Positions 28,901 to 35,030 are shown, counted from the stretch's first letter. The stretch is 35,796 bases of DNA from Micromonospora qiuiae (GCF_016863555.1 NZ_BOPC01000078.1:1-35796), one strand, 5' to 3'. Made by a program: numbers and translations. The notes: generated by a model not told the origin, from the letters alone.

Positions 28901-31900
28901 CGGCCCGCCGAAGCGGGAGGACGTACAGCAGGGCGCACTCGGCGACTGCGGCATGATCGCCGTGATCGGTTCAGTGGCTGGTCACCTGCCGGACACGATC
29001 GCGCAGATGTTCCATCCGAACCCGGACGGCTCGGTGGACGTGCTGCTGCACGAGACCGGCGGGCCGGGCAACACGGTCAACCCCACCGGGCGCCAACTGC
29101 GGATCACCGTGTTCCCGGACGTACCGCTGCACGCCAACTCGAACGGGCGCAGCGCGTACGCCGACCAGTCGATGGTCGGCACGTCCTGGGCATCGTTGCT
29201 GGAGAAGGCGATCGCCGCGGTCGACCGCACCTGGTCCCAGCAACGCCACGACCAGTGGCAGCAGCTGTGGACGGCCCGACCGGACGTGGACGCCGCCCAG
29301 GCCGCCCCGCTCGGCTACGCCCGGCTGGGCAACGGCAGCACCCGGCAGATGCAGGCGGAACTGCTCAGCCAGCTCACCGGGATGCCGACCAGGGTGAGCC
29401 GGCTCGACTCGACGCCCGGACGGGAAGCCGACGCCGAGGCGCAGTTGGCGGCCCTGCTCGCCGCCGGCAGTCCGGTGCTCACCGGAACGCTTCCCGCGCA
29501 GGCGTACCAGTCGCAGCCGAACGGCAAGCCGCCGTACGGGCTCTACGCCGGGCACGCGTACGAGATCGTGTCGGTGGCCAACGGCGAAGTGCACCTACGC
29601 AACCCGTGGAACTCGAGCCACCCCTCACCGATCCCGGTGCGTGCCTTCCTCGACCTGATGAGCCCCTGGTACGCACACGTCGACCTGGCCCGCAACACCG
29701 TCGCGGCGCTGCCGAATTCCGACTTCCACGGCCAGGGCCGGCCGGCGGCCGATCCCACGGCGGTGGTGGACCGGGCCCGGCTGGTGCTGCCCACCCTGGC
29801 CGCGCCGATCGGCGCGGACCAGGTCGTCGCCGTCGGGCCGGACGTCTTCGAGGTCCGGGCGCCCGGCCTGGAGCCGCTACGCATCCGGGTCACCGCCGGC
29901 CCGCTCGCCGCCGGAACGGTGGCAGAGACCACCCGCAACCTGGACGGCACCTTCACCCTCGCCGTCTCCGACCGGGCCGCCGACGGCGTGGTCGACCGCG
30001 CGGTGGTGCACGAGGCCGCCGAACTGCTGGCCCGACACGAGACCGGTGACGCCCAGGTCGGCCTCTTCGACCAGGGCACCGCCGACGGACCGATCGACCC
30101 GGCCCACCTCACCGCCCAGGACCGGGGCCGGCTGGCCGAGCTGCGGCTGATGGCCGCCTGGTACGCACAGGCCGACACCACCGCCCGGCTGGCCCTGCGC
30201 GCCGACATCGACGCGCTGGTCGACCAGCTGGGGCTGCGCTGGGGTACGCCGGAGGCACAGGCCCGGCTGGCGGCCCTCCCGGCCGACGTGTGGAGCCACG
30301 TCATGACGCTGAGCCTGCCGGCGATCACGCCCGACGCGGTGGCCAGCGCGCTGGCGTTCAACCCCAACCCGACGACGGTCGAACGGTTCCGCGCGATCGA
30401 CTACCGGGGCCGGCTCGCTCCGGATCTCCAGCCGCCGCCCGTCGCCGAGCTGACCGCGAAGCTGCGAGAGTTGGCCGTGCACGGGGAGCAGAGCCAGTCC
30501 TCGCTGCCCCGGATGCCCGCCCTGGCCGGGCAGATCATCGGCGTGCCGGCGAACCTGCTGGACCAGATTCGCCGGGTCGACCCGCAACTGGCCGACCGAG
30601 TCGCCGCCCAGGGCATCTACGTCGACCTGACCGGCCGCTTCGACCTGCGTCCGTACACCCTCGACGGCGCACCGGAGTTCTCGCTGGCCCCGTCGGCTCC
30701 CGCGTACGACCTGAACACGCCGGCCGGCCGGAAGGCGCTACTCGCCGAGGACCGAGCCCGGGTGGGTGCCGCCTTCCGCGCCGAGTACGGGTCGAATCCC
30801 GCCGCCATGGCGGTGCTCACCACGCACGACTTCCACTACCTGACCGATGCCCGGCGGATGGCGCTGGTGCCGAACGCGCTGACCGAGGCGCTGCGGGCGA
30901 TGATGCCGCCCGACCCCGACGTCGAGGTCGAGGCCGCCCCGACCGTGACCACCAGCGAGATCGCCGTGGTCGCCGACCGGGTCACCCTGCCCGACTCGAA
31001 ACCCGGGCGCGCCGTCGAGTACGGGCAAGCGGTGGACTCCCGGACCGGGCAACCTGCACCGTTGTTCGACGGCCCGCCCCGACGCGAGCAGGTGCGGCAG
31101 GGCATGCTCGGCGATTGCGGGATGCTCGCCAGCATCGCCGCTGTGGCCGGTCACCGGCCGGCCGCGCTGGCGCAACTCTTCCAACGGAACCCCGACGGCA
31201 CGGTCGACGTGCTGCTGCACGAGAGCACACTGCTCGGCGACGCGATGAAGCCCACTGGTCGTCGGCTTCGCATCACCGTGCGCCCTGACGTACCACTGCG
31301 ATCCGGCACCAACGGAGCGACGGCCTACGCCGATCAGTCTCAGAACGGCTCGGCGTGGGCCTCACTGCTGGAGAAGGCGTTGGCAGCCGTCGATCGGACC
31401 TGGACTGCCAGGCAACACGAACAGTGGCAGACCGACTGGCGATCCTGGCACAGCAAGGACCACCCCCACCAGGCGGCACCCGCCGGCTACGCCCGACTGA
31501 ACGTCGGCAGCACGCCGCGGATGCAGGCGCAACTGTTGACCCAGTTGACGGGTGCGCCTAGCCGGTCGTCGGTCTTCGACAGCAGGCCGGGGCAGGAGGC
31601 CAGGGTGGCGCAGCGACTCGCCGCCCTGCTGGCCGCGGGAAGCCCGGTCATCACCGGCACCAAGCCGGAGCAGGCATACCCGCAGGCGATCCGTCAGCAG
31701 CTTCCGTTCGGGCTCGTGCCCGGTCACGCCTACGAGGTGGTCGCGGTCAGCAACGGCCAGGTGTCGCTGCGTAACCCGTGGAACCGGAGCCACCCCGCAC
31801 CGATGCCGGTCCGGGACTTCCTGGATCTGATGAGCGGTTACCACGCCCACCTGGACACCGCCCCCACGGCTCCGATCGGGCAGGCCGTGGCGGCACCTGG

Positions 31901-32291
31901 CCCGGTCGCGACTGATGCTCTCCCACCAGGCCTCTCGCCGCCGCGCCCGCCGTCGGCGGTGCCGTCCTCACCGGCGCCGTTCCAGGAGCCCTCGGACCGG
32001 GCCGCCGGCCGACCGCACCGCCATTCGCTCGGCCGTACCTTTGTCGATGACGAGCGGATCCACGTCGGCTACTTCGCCCTGCTCGGTGCCGACGGTACGG
32101 TGGATGGCCTGCTCGTGGTCGTGTCCTGCGAGCATGGGCAGCGTACGGCCCACTGGGGTGCCGGTGGTGGACAGCCCGGCGCCGGAGGGTCGATGTCAAT
32201 CGGTCGGGCTGAGGCCGAACGCATCGCTCGGGAGGTGCTTGGTTTCGCACTTCCTGAGGAGCCCGCACTGCACGACATGGTGAACGGTTGA
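19935..32291 (+). CDS. Giant T7SS polymorphic toxin: deaminase, papain-fold and two calpain-like domains
   Basis: 4118 aa, start GTG 19935 with GGAGGGG upstream. Order: CpnT-like WXG domain (about 1-110, W69-G-G71); membrane helix 117-141; Gly-rich region; Gly/Ser/Thr then Pro/Thr linkers (about 380-900); YwqJ deaminase (about 930-1095: H970, C1013-A-E1015, C1076, C1079); papain-fold toxin of the glutamine-deamidase type (about 1160-1300: C1180, H1262, D1277). Next come three FHGxGR/HExAEL modules (H1354/H1448, H2540/H2634, H3265/H3359) and six LGLR motifs (1507, 1771, 2054, 2296, 2707, 3432). The first four LGLR motifs are each followed by a hydrophobic segment and a coiled coil. Two calpain-like C2 protease domains follow (C3005/H3207/N3223 and C3728/H3931/N3947), then a Pro-rich linker and a roughly 90-residue tail. 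One continuous frame. Catalytic calls rest on motifs; targets are unknown. Neighbours suggest ESX export and downstream immunity. Confidence 0.9.
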   Translation: MAVPNPRGWLGDYAWVWDAICWVGAGEGWPSGDEDKMRELADAWQGLAEAVNEALFEADPAVMKILQSWGGGAGEAFGGLWNQLGVDPNNGLPLIQEVAAAYASGCDQAALEIEYAKLTVLIAVMITVIAVFVALLMAWLGGVSAGAIPGILAGGRQAVTIAFRRLIAQMGRQLLTRAGMQTALRTAGTRLGRFVTSQGFRQGMTRLGRELLEEIGEELIIDVGAQAYQMHTGERRQWDGKRTLTAGVGGAYGAVLGTGLHWAGRRVAPRMPVSFSPSRLSFPGSGVVRWGSTSITSGAQNAIISPAASVLANGTINGQWAMPGADAFLGGFASGAGRTGATMIGSGAGTMGAKITNWGLGKLGVDFTPGAGLGAGGIDPSLGVGGTNGLGNLGGTNGASGGTGAGSTGSGSTSGAGSSGGANSTSGAGSSGGSGSTSGAGSSGGANSTTGGGSTGSSTSGNGAGSVPTSSGSTSGGGGTAGSANTDTGGATQTGAGSVPASGSGSINLAPPPVDGSGAPSVDGSGAPSVDGSGAPSDGGTPPASPTADTGQKVTAEGPAAPVSDQPGTDRPTSGSTDQPGTDRRTSGATDQTGGAGPRTEAGTSTSGDAATGPARTSTGTPTTVVADPGPVGNQADPVVSDTPPMVLPGGSPLAAPTAGLSAGNVTPAGPTAPTNPAPTVSQQPAGPPTGPQAATNPNAPTTTGAPTAGTTTPSGSTTTQAAPSRTTPAGPVVNPTAAHTAGSISLTPATAPTSTSPNPATAPQPGTPAQQGAASQPGSTPSSGRPEARTPVDPLAPAVPAQTAGTDPTTAPGTTASGTNAPGTTASGTNASDTTAPVARDGAVDPAADRADQAQRPTADGPVVAPVPASTGASHGGPTGPDTNAGQVNPETLKKSEGPTGRGTHSWHLDPTAVDGDPTGPDAERSLIEASRTLAETVRTAVKAATVSKGKRPGMAGALLMANGELTTHTSMTEDKGTKPPTQPSVHPLAQAALDRTAAALLDGVGGGHGKCAEVALVSDQLYRLEQQWRNAGEPGTFEQYALNAFEGAKIVTHQAKEAKSGGISYEPGHYRPPCRSCAHFLPQFNVEPLVDPDREVTAYQPPVPGVVGNGPLLSDSRPYGQPEGLVPPDQADQDVLDAAVPRDPATGRPTAHPDPRLGSWAGLVNDGGPDQPGRSTNCADVGLSVLSTWYGRPDVAAPTATSSEVERGSTARQEQALRASFGHQGSGTPALDAVADALRTAGHGAAALIITSWSGDGGAHTWNAVNHNGTVIWVDGQRGRLSDGDPLYADQVGDVWSIVLDAEGDPIQPARPDGSITTAVPPASTASDGLSDPGDRTWTVITASALPGTDFHGQGRAQPDPDAVLDRARSVIGQVAAHAGVSDVQPRSDGTYQVTRADGSTFDLRLTSGPVADRAVATGRFDADGVAVVTLSDRAADAIVERGLAHEVAELSALGRPSAPGAPTVDPLSPADLAELRTAAHQVAVADRWSRAAAQRELAAVVDRLGLRDGMLGAEQRLATVPDSTRTALNDVYPDWHTDRPGSKPASRLPAAPTSDARPTGLPRLRTYVLTHLTTNSMLTALAVKLTSDAGRPELALMLGVGGLVGAVATGPAKWLAKRAGLAAEDRRARHDARQEARSNADSDATTGEQVAGRTDDVGPATREVDSATARLDSQVEALGQRLDAEEGRRRLIGRTRSFTAPATTGPSPSVGRSGDPAASPGPANPVGLTPHEQGRLAELRALSAQRDAGTRWARPRATREIRALLDSLGLRQGTPGAEQRRELLPADVRSLADRFGGSRPAAVRERLRVIVDRRPAEGERPGKVAPWWMSTVENAPNVLAAGSIALVGDLIGQLRLGWFAITAGLTATASGAVVDPLMARREAAAKDARDTWDKAHPALPADALLTQVSEVVTGPVDAVTQRAAEVTRRAADLEQRVADLNRRLAESHGRNGVAHSFRRLLFGDPAWAGLPTPDSASLGRPGQSGDPATSTGPTSTSTGPTSTADPANRTRGPADAAAVQRLAELAARHESARGPARVRHARHLRAMLDQLGLRDGIPGAEQRRELLPAELRPVAERFGRRLVADKVTRIFVGRPADATDSDARPSNVPNAGVYAVEQTPGPLVQAATTVEIANAIQVAAGAGPVNMTVGGVLGSVRDLALKRIETAVKDARRKWDLEHPNPATDSTARVERVAGPTEAAVSDAARRLRVAIANLDRVSSAIDRLAAQQPAAGTPTPTPPTSRGGGTTRTDTSDSLRRADSWELQTAAHHVRNAGPMSLKPALRELYAVIDRLGLRDGMLGKADRLAGLPPEARQVVAEFGGDRASRPAQLRTLRAEQKSADNGRPHGVPGLSTYLLSSFVTTGVAGAAGTAIAIALASPLAPIIPAAALAAAPVIGMTKWYAKRAGLAADDVRTRFDARSEARSTADRVDQIIDRLQEPVRELEQTTAELETRLDAAEAATDRLTERLAGTHQRNGILGRLFGAFGRSSAVSPDPASPDPAAGQPQGGNATGRPDGGPDPDSGRITAAAVPNSEFHGLGRPAADPAAVLDVARAALPHVAPYAQVDAVVQVGPDLFEIRSAGQDPLTVRLTTGPLTDSVVAQSTRNPDGTFTVTVSDRAADHAVARALAHEVAELAALHESGRALTGPLDPGNVDGRIDPAGLTAHDRGRMAEIRLLAAAYAGADLDARLAVRAEIDALTDHLGLRVGDPDVRTRWALIPRDVLAHLMQLSVPSLSPDAVSAVLAGAPTLTEVERIRMIDYRSRLAPDFQVPQQAQLDARLRELAAEAEQTQSGMPRMPAFAGQIVGVPQAQLDRIRAVDPQLADRLANEGVYVDLTGRYDLRPYMVAGVPAIDLGAARPAFDLSTEAGRQAQLHEDRQRSRTALRGLHGDQAAALLANHDFHYQGTARWMGLVPNVLTEALRAITPVPPTAATTAETTAAQGPSGDVRVTADRVTLPADEANKQGPVYGPALDARTGQPPPLFDGPPKREDVQQGALGDCGMIAVIGSVAGHLPDTIAQMFHPNPDGSVDVLLHETGGPGNTVNPTGRQLRITVFPDVPLHANSNGRSAYADQSMVGTSWASLLEKAIAAVDRTWSQQRHDQWQQLWTARPDVDAAQAAPLGYARLGNGSTRQMQAELLSQLTGMPTRVSRLDSTPGREADAEAQLAALLAAGSPVLTGTLPAQAYQSQPNGKPPYGLYAGHAYEIVSVANGEVHLRNPWNSSHPSPIPVRAFLDLMSPWYAHVDLARNTVAALPNSDFHGQGRPAADPTAVVDRARLVLPTLAAPIGADQVVAVGPDVFEVRAPGLEPLRIRVTAGPLAAGTVAETTRNLDGTFTLAVSDRAADGVVDRAVVHEAAELLARHETGDAQVGLFDQGTADGPIDPAHLTAQDRGRLAELRLMAAWYAQADTTARLALRADIDALVDQLGLRWGTPEAQARLAALPADVWSHVMTLSLPAITPDAVASALAFNPNPTTVERFRAIDYRGRLAPDLQPPPVAELTAKLRELAVHGEQSQSSLPRMPALAGQIIGVPANLLDQIRRVDPQLADRVAAQGIYVDLTGRFDLRPYTLDGAPEFSLAPSAPAYDLNTPAGRKALLAEDRARVGAAFRAEYGSNPAAMAVLTTHDFHYLTDARRMALVPNALTEALRAMMPPDPDVEVEAAPTVTTSEIAVVADRVTLPDSKPGRAVEYGQAVDSRTGQPAPLFDGPPRREQVRQGMLGDCGMLASIAAVAGHRPAALAQLFQRNPDGTVDVLLHESTLLGDAMKPTGRRLRITVRPDVPLRSGTNGATAYADQSQNGSAWASLLEKALAAVDRTWTARQHEQWQTDWRSWHSKDHPHQAAPAGYARLNVGSTPRMQAQLLTQLTGAPSRSSVFDSRPGQEARVAQRLAALLAAGSPVITGTKPEQAYPQAIRQQLPFGLVPGHAYEVVAVSNGQVSLRNPWNRSHPAPMPVRDFLDLMSGYHAHLDTAPTAPIGQAVAAPGPVATDALPPGLSPPRPPSAVPSSPAPFQEPSDRAAGRPHRHSLGRTFVDDERIHVGYFALLGADGTVDGLLVVVSCEHGQRTAHWGAGGGQPGAGGSMSIGRAEAERIAREVLGFALPEEPALHDMVNG
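21168..21305 (+). repeat. 36-bp in-frame tandem repeat (Gly/Ser/Thr linker)
   Basis: Units at 21168-21203, 21204-21239 and 21240-21275, with a degenerate fourth to about 21305, encode STSGAGSSGGAN-like repeats inside the giant. The DNA is nearly identical between units, so this part can expand or shrink by slippage or recombination without breaking the frame. Confidence 0.9.
21474..21545 (+). repeat. 24-bp in-frame tandem repeat (VDGSGAPS)
   Basis: Three units at 21474-21497, 21498-21521 and 21522-21545 encode VDGSGAPS three times in the linker of the giant. Just downstream, about 21628-21706, a 39-base unit (DQPGTDR-TSG-T) occurs twice. These are flexible linker repeats. Confidence 0.9.
22371..22430 (+). 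repeat. 30-bp exact direct duplication
   Basis: 22371-22400 and 22401-22430 are identical and encode PGTTASGTNA twice in the Pro/Thr linker just before the deaminase domain. Confidence 0.92.
25909..25950 (+). repeat. 21-bp exact direct duplication
   Basis: 25909-25929 and 25930-25950 are identical (CCTCGACCGGTCCCACATCCA) and encode a Ser/Thr/Gly/Pro linker between the second and third hydrophobic modules of the giant. Confidence 0.92.
27525..31871 (+). repeat. Tandem duplication of a 725-residue protease module
   Basis: Unit 1 (27525-29699) and unit 2 (29700-31871) encode the same order: NS-FHGxGRPAADP, HExAEL, LGLR, RMPAxAGQIxGVP, GxYVDLTGRxDLRPY, HDFHY, a conserved LVPNxLTEALRA stretch, then a calpain-like domain. 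Spacings match: FHG to HE is 94 residues in both, HE to LGLR is 73 in both, and FHG to the active cysteine is 465 and 463. The protein copies have drifted clearly, so the duplication is not recent. Confidence 0.93.
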
Positions 32292-32293
32292 CG

Positions 32294-33166
32294 ATGCCGA
32301 CGACAGGACAGGGAGAAGAGCCGTTGCGCTCCTTCACCGAGATCACATCGATTCCGAACAACGTTCCGGTCGACATCGGACACGCCCGCCTCGCGGTGCG
32401 GTGGGTCGACGTCGGGCCACCGGTTCGCGCCGAGATGATCGTCATGCCGCACTGGAACGAGGAGTCCCCGCATCACGAGGTGACGCTCGGTGAGACGTTC
32501 CCGGTGGGCGAGGAGACCTGGCGCTTCGCCGATCTCGACATGGCCAGCGAGGACGAGTGGGAAGTCACCGTCCGCCGGGTCGACGAGCACGAGGTGATGG
32601 CACCGCCCACCGGTCGCCTCTGGAAGCCGGCCCGGCTGCGCCCCTACGGGCAGCTCGACGAGGCCCAACTCCAGTCGGTGGAAACTGCCCTGGGGCATCC
32701 GCTGCCGCCCGACTACCGGGACTGGCTGCGCCGAAACAACGGCGCACAGCCCGAGGTGGAGCACCATATCCCCGGCATGCCGTTCGCCCTGCTGCCGGAG
32801 CGTCCGCTGTTCGGCGTGCACCCCGAGTACCCGCTCTTCGATCTGGTGCACGCCCAGCGCGTACACCGGGACCCCTGGCTGTCACCGGCCTGGCTGGTGA
32901 TCGCGAACCCTTCGGGCGGTCTGCTGGTCATCTCGATGCAGTCGGGTGACGAGAGCGTGTATTTCGTGCACGAATCGGACCTGCTCGGCCCGCCCGGCCC
33001 GCCTGCATCGGTCATGCGGGAGCGGAAGCTGCGGGGGGTGGCCAGGTCGATGGGGTATTTCCTCGGCCGGTTGACCCCGATGGAAGTGGACCAGCTTCCT
33101 CCGGTGCAGATGCTGCCGCCCGGCACCTTCACCGACTCCCGCAACTACGAGAACGGACAGGCATGA
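32294..33166 (+). CDS. SUKH (SMI1/KNR4) immunity protein with extra N-terminal domain
   Basis: 290-aa soluble protein with ATG 2 bases after the giant's stop. A TTG at 32324 with GGGAG 8 bases upstream is a good alternative start (MRSFTEITSIPNN) and would remove 10 residues. Residues about 15-100 form a beta-rich domain (HARLAVRWVDVGPP, TFPVGEETWRFADLDM, WEVTVRRV) that resembles DUF6406-type proteins, a tentative call. Residues about 120-260 are SMI1/KNR4-like SUKH (QLQSVETALGHPLPPDYRDWLRRNNG, then LVIANPSGGLLVISM). SUKH proteins bind and block many toxin types. Placement directly after the giant makes this the prime immunity candidate. The stop overlaps the next gene (ATGA). Confidence 0.87.
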   Translation: MPTTGQGEEPLRSFTEITSIPNNVPVDIGHARLAVRWVDVGPPVRAEMIVMPHWNEESPHHEVTLGETFPVGEETWRFADLDMASEDEWEVTVRRVDEHEVMAPPTGRLWKPARLRPYGQLDEAQLQSVETALGHPLPPDYRDWLRRNNGAQPEVEHHIPGMPFALLPERPLFGVHPEYPLFDLVHAQRVHRDPWLSPAWLVIANPSGGLLVISMQSGDESVYFVHESDLLGPPGPPASVMRERKLRGVARSMGYFLGRLTPMEVDQLPPVQMLPPGTFTDSRNYENGQA

Positions 33167-33801
33167 GCAAGACGCAGACCTCGTCGGCCCTGCTGCTGCC
33201 GCTCGGGCAGTACTTCGGCACCTTCTATCCCAAGGTGGGTGCTTCGGAGCGCTACCAGCGGGTGCGCCTCGGCCCGGATGTCTGGGATCTGGACGAGCAG
33301 CGCTTCGTCCTCTGGGCGCTCGCGCACAGCACCCCCGACCGGGAGGAGGAGCAGGTCTGGTCACTCGCCTCACTACGAGATGCGGCAACCGGGCAACTTC
33401 CCGGCGTGGATCCCGAACCGTTGCTCGACGGCCTGCTCGCCGAAGGGCTGTTGGCAGAGGTGGTGCCCGACACGCCGGCTGCGGTCGAGTTCGCCCAGCG
33501 GCACCGGCTCGGCTCCCGGATGCTCGGGCTCGGCAACAGCGCCGACGAGCCATGGCTGTGGTCGATCGGCTTCTTCGAACGGCCGATCGTCAAGGTCACC
33601 CGTACCGTTTACAACCTGTGGGAGAGCGGACGATCCGGCGAGAGCCTCTGGTCCGTGTGCCAGTCCCTGGCCGCCGACGAGCGCGATACGGGAGGCAGCG
33701 ACCCGGAGCTGACAGATCCGGAGCAACTGCTCACCGCGCTCCTCCGTGCCCTTCACCCGTTGTTGCTGGCCAGCGTGGTCTACCTGGAGCCGCAACCATG
33801 A
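33163..33801 (+). CDS. Unknown protein, paralogue 1 (candidate immunity)
   Basis: 212-aa soluble protein of no family I recognise. Residues about 11-25 (LLPLGQYFGTFYPKV) are followed by a helical region (FVLWALAHSTPD, SLASLRDAATG, PEPLLDGLLAEGLLAEV) that looks like a winged-helix fold, then GLGNSADEPWLWSIGFFERPIVKVTRTVYNLWE. The next gene encodes the same order of motifs, so the two are tandem paralogues. It overlaps both neighbours (ATGA) and is therefore coupled to the SUKH gene and the giant. Immunity to one of the giant's enzyme domains is inferred from position only. Confidence 0.8.
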   Translation: MSKTQTSSALLLPLGQYFGTFYPKVGASERYQRVRLGPDVWDLDEQRFVLWALAHSTPDREEEQVWSLASLRDAATGQLPGVDPEPLLDGLLAEGLLAEVVPDTPAAVEFAQRHRLGSRMLGLGNSADEPWLWSIGFFERPIVKVTRTVYNLWESGRSGESLWSVCQSLAADERDTGGSDPELTDPEQLLTALLRALHPLLLASVVYLEPQP

Positions 33802-34451
33802 CCGAGACGAGGACGCCGACGATGACGGAGCCGTTGATTCTGCCGGTCGGCCGCTACACCGGTGAGTTCCACCCGGAGGTGGGTGCTCCGGTCAAGTACT
33901 ACTCGTTGAGCATCGGTCGGCTCATGGTGACGATGGAGGATCCGCAGACGTTCGCCGTCTGGGCCGCCGCACATCCCCCTACCGATCATCCCGACCGGCC
34001 GTGGACCAGGACCTCCGTGCTGGATGCCGCCACCAGCATCGGCGCCGCGGAACCGGAGCGGATCGTCGACGGGCTCCTGGAGGACGGGCTGCTGGTCGAG
34101 GTGAGCCCGGATGATTCGGAGCTGGAAGGGTTCGCTCGCGCACACCGGGTGTTGCCGTTGATGGTGTCGCTGGGCAACAACCCGGAGGACCCGTTGCACT
34201 ACGGCATCGGGCTGTTCGGTCTGGAACCGGTGATCCGGGTGCCCACCCTCGTGCACGACATCTGGCAGTGGAGCAGCGTTGGCGACAGCCTCTGGGAGGT
34301 CTGCCAGGTGTTCGCGGAGGCCGGTGCGCAAGTCGACTTCGTCGACGCCCGCGAGCACGACCCGCGCCACGTGCTGCGCGAGTTCTTCGCGGCGCTGCCT
34401 ATGCTGCTGGCCACCAGCGCTGCCTGCCTGGACGAGGCCCGCCGGCTCTGA
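33798..34451 (+). CDS. Unknown protein, paralogue 2 (candidate immunity)
   Basis: 217-aa soluble protein, paralogous to the preceding one. Matching pieces are LPVGRYTGEFHPEVGAP, TFAVWAAAHPP, ERIVDGLLEDGLLVEV, VSLGNNPEDPLHYGIGLFG, and DSLWEVCQVFAE against ESLWSVCQSLAA. The start ATG 33798 overlaps the previous stop; ATG 33822 (MTEPLILPVG) is an alternative nearer the conserved region. The open frame continues upstream only as a shadow of paralogue 1. It is the last gene of the toxin operon and converges with the gene at 34488. Confidence 0.8.
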   Translation: MTETRTPTMTEPLILPVGRYTGEFHPEVGAPVKYYSLSIGRLMVTMEDPQTFAVWAAAHPPTDHPDRPWTRTSVLDAATSIGAAEPERIVDGLLEDGLLVEVSPDDSELEGFARAHRVLPLMVSLGNNPEDPLHYGIGLFGLEPVIRVPTLVHDIWQWSSVGDSLWEVCQVFAEAGAQVDFVDAREHDPRHVLREFFAALPMLLATSAACLDEARRL

Positions 34452-34487
34452 TCCACACCGGCACCGTCGGCGCAGGCGCGGGGCCGC

Positions 34488-35030
34488 TCAGCCGAGCTGC
34501 GACAACATCCCGGCGTACGCGTCACGGACCGCTGTCAGCCGATCCCGGCGGAACCGGCCCGGCTCGCGTTGGTGCAGCTGCCGCCCTCGGTCACTGCCGA
34601 AGACGTCCGGGGGAACGGCGTCGCCACCGGCTGGGATGAACTTGCCGACCTCGTCCAGTGCGGCGACGGCCCGGGTCAATGCGGCCCGGGCCCGCTGCGC
34701 CGCCTCGCCGGTAGTGGCCGCCGCCGGCACCTGACCGGCGTACGCATCGGCGACCAGAAGCCACTCGCCCGGGTCGAGCAGTTGGGACGGCTCGTCGCCG
34801 CCGTAGCGGAATCCGGTGCCCGCCCCGTCGATGACGGGTGGCAGCCGGAAGACGAACTCACGGTCCCGGCCACAGCCTGCGCATGTGCCGGTGTAACGAC
34901 TCGCCAGGTCGCCGTCGTCCAGCGCGACGACCGCGCTCTGCCGGGGGAACCGGGACTCGCCGCACGAGCAGGGATGCAGGTCCATGTAGAGGTGCGCCTC
35001 CGCATTGGTACGACTCAGCGGCGGATTCAT
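34488..35030 (-). CDS. Unknown protein with CxC...CxxC zinc-ribbon-like motif
   Basis: 180-aa protein of unknown function. C21-S-C23 and C50-A-G-C53 flank a beta region and could bind one zinc ion. After them come RLPPVIDGAGTGFRYGGDEPSQLLDPGEWL, an Ala-rich helical section and a C-terminal helix (RFRRDRLTAVRDAYAGML). I do not recognise the family with confidence. Start ATG 35030 was chosen because the protein begins well there; a frame from 35087 would add 19 Pro/Gly/Arg-rich residues. It is convergent with the toxin operon and nearly back to back with the SCO4848-family gene (69 bases). Confidence 0.75.
   Translation of the reverse strand: MNPPLSRTNAEAHLYMDLHPCSCGESRFPRQSAVVALDDGDLASRYTGTCAGCGRDREFVFRLPPVIDGAGTGFRYGGDEPSQLLDPGEWLLVADAYAGQVPAAATTGEAAQRARAALTRAVAALDEVGKFIPAGGDAVPPDVFGSDRGRQLHQREPGRFRRDRLTAVRDAYAGMLSQLG

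Noticed and set aside
27143..30049. A 968-residue plus-strand frame inside the giant
   Set aside because: It is in another frame of the giant, extremely Arg/Gly/Ala-rich, and overlaps intact calpain and module motifs.
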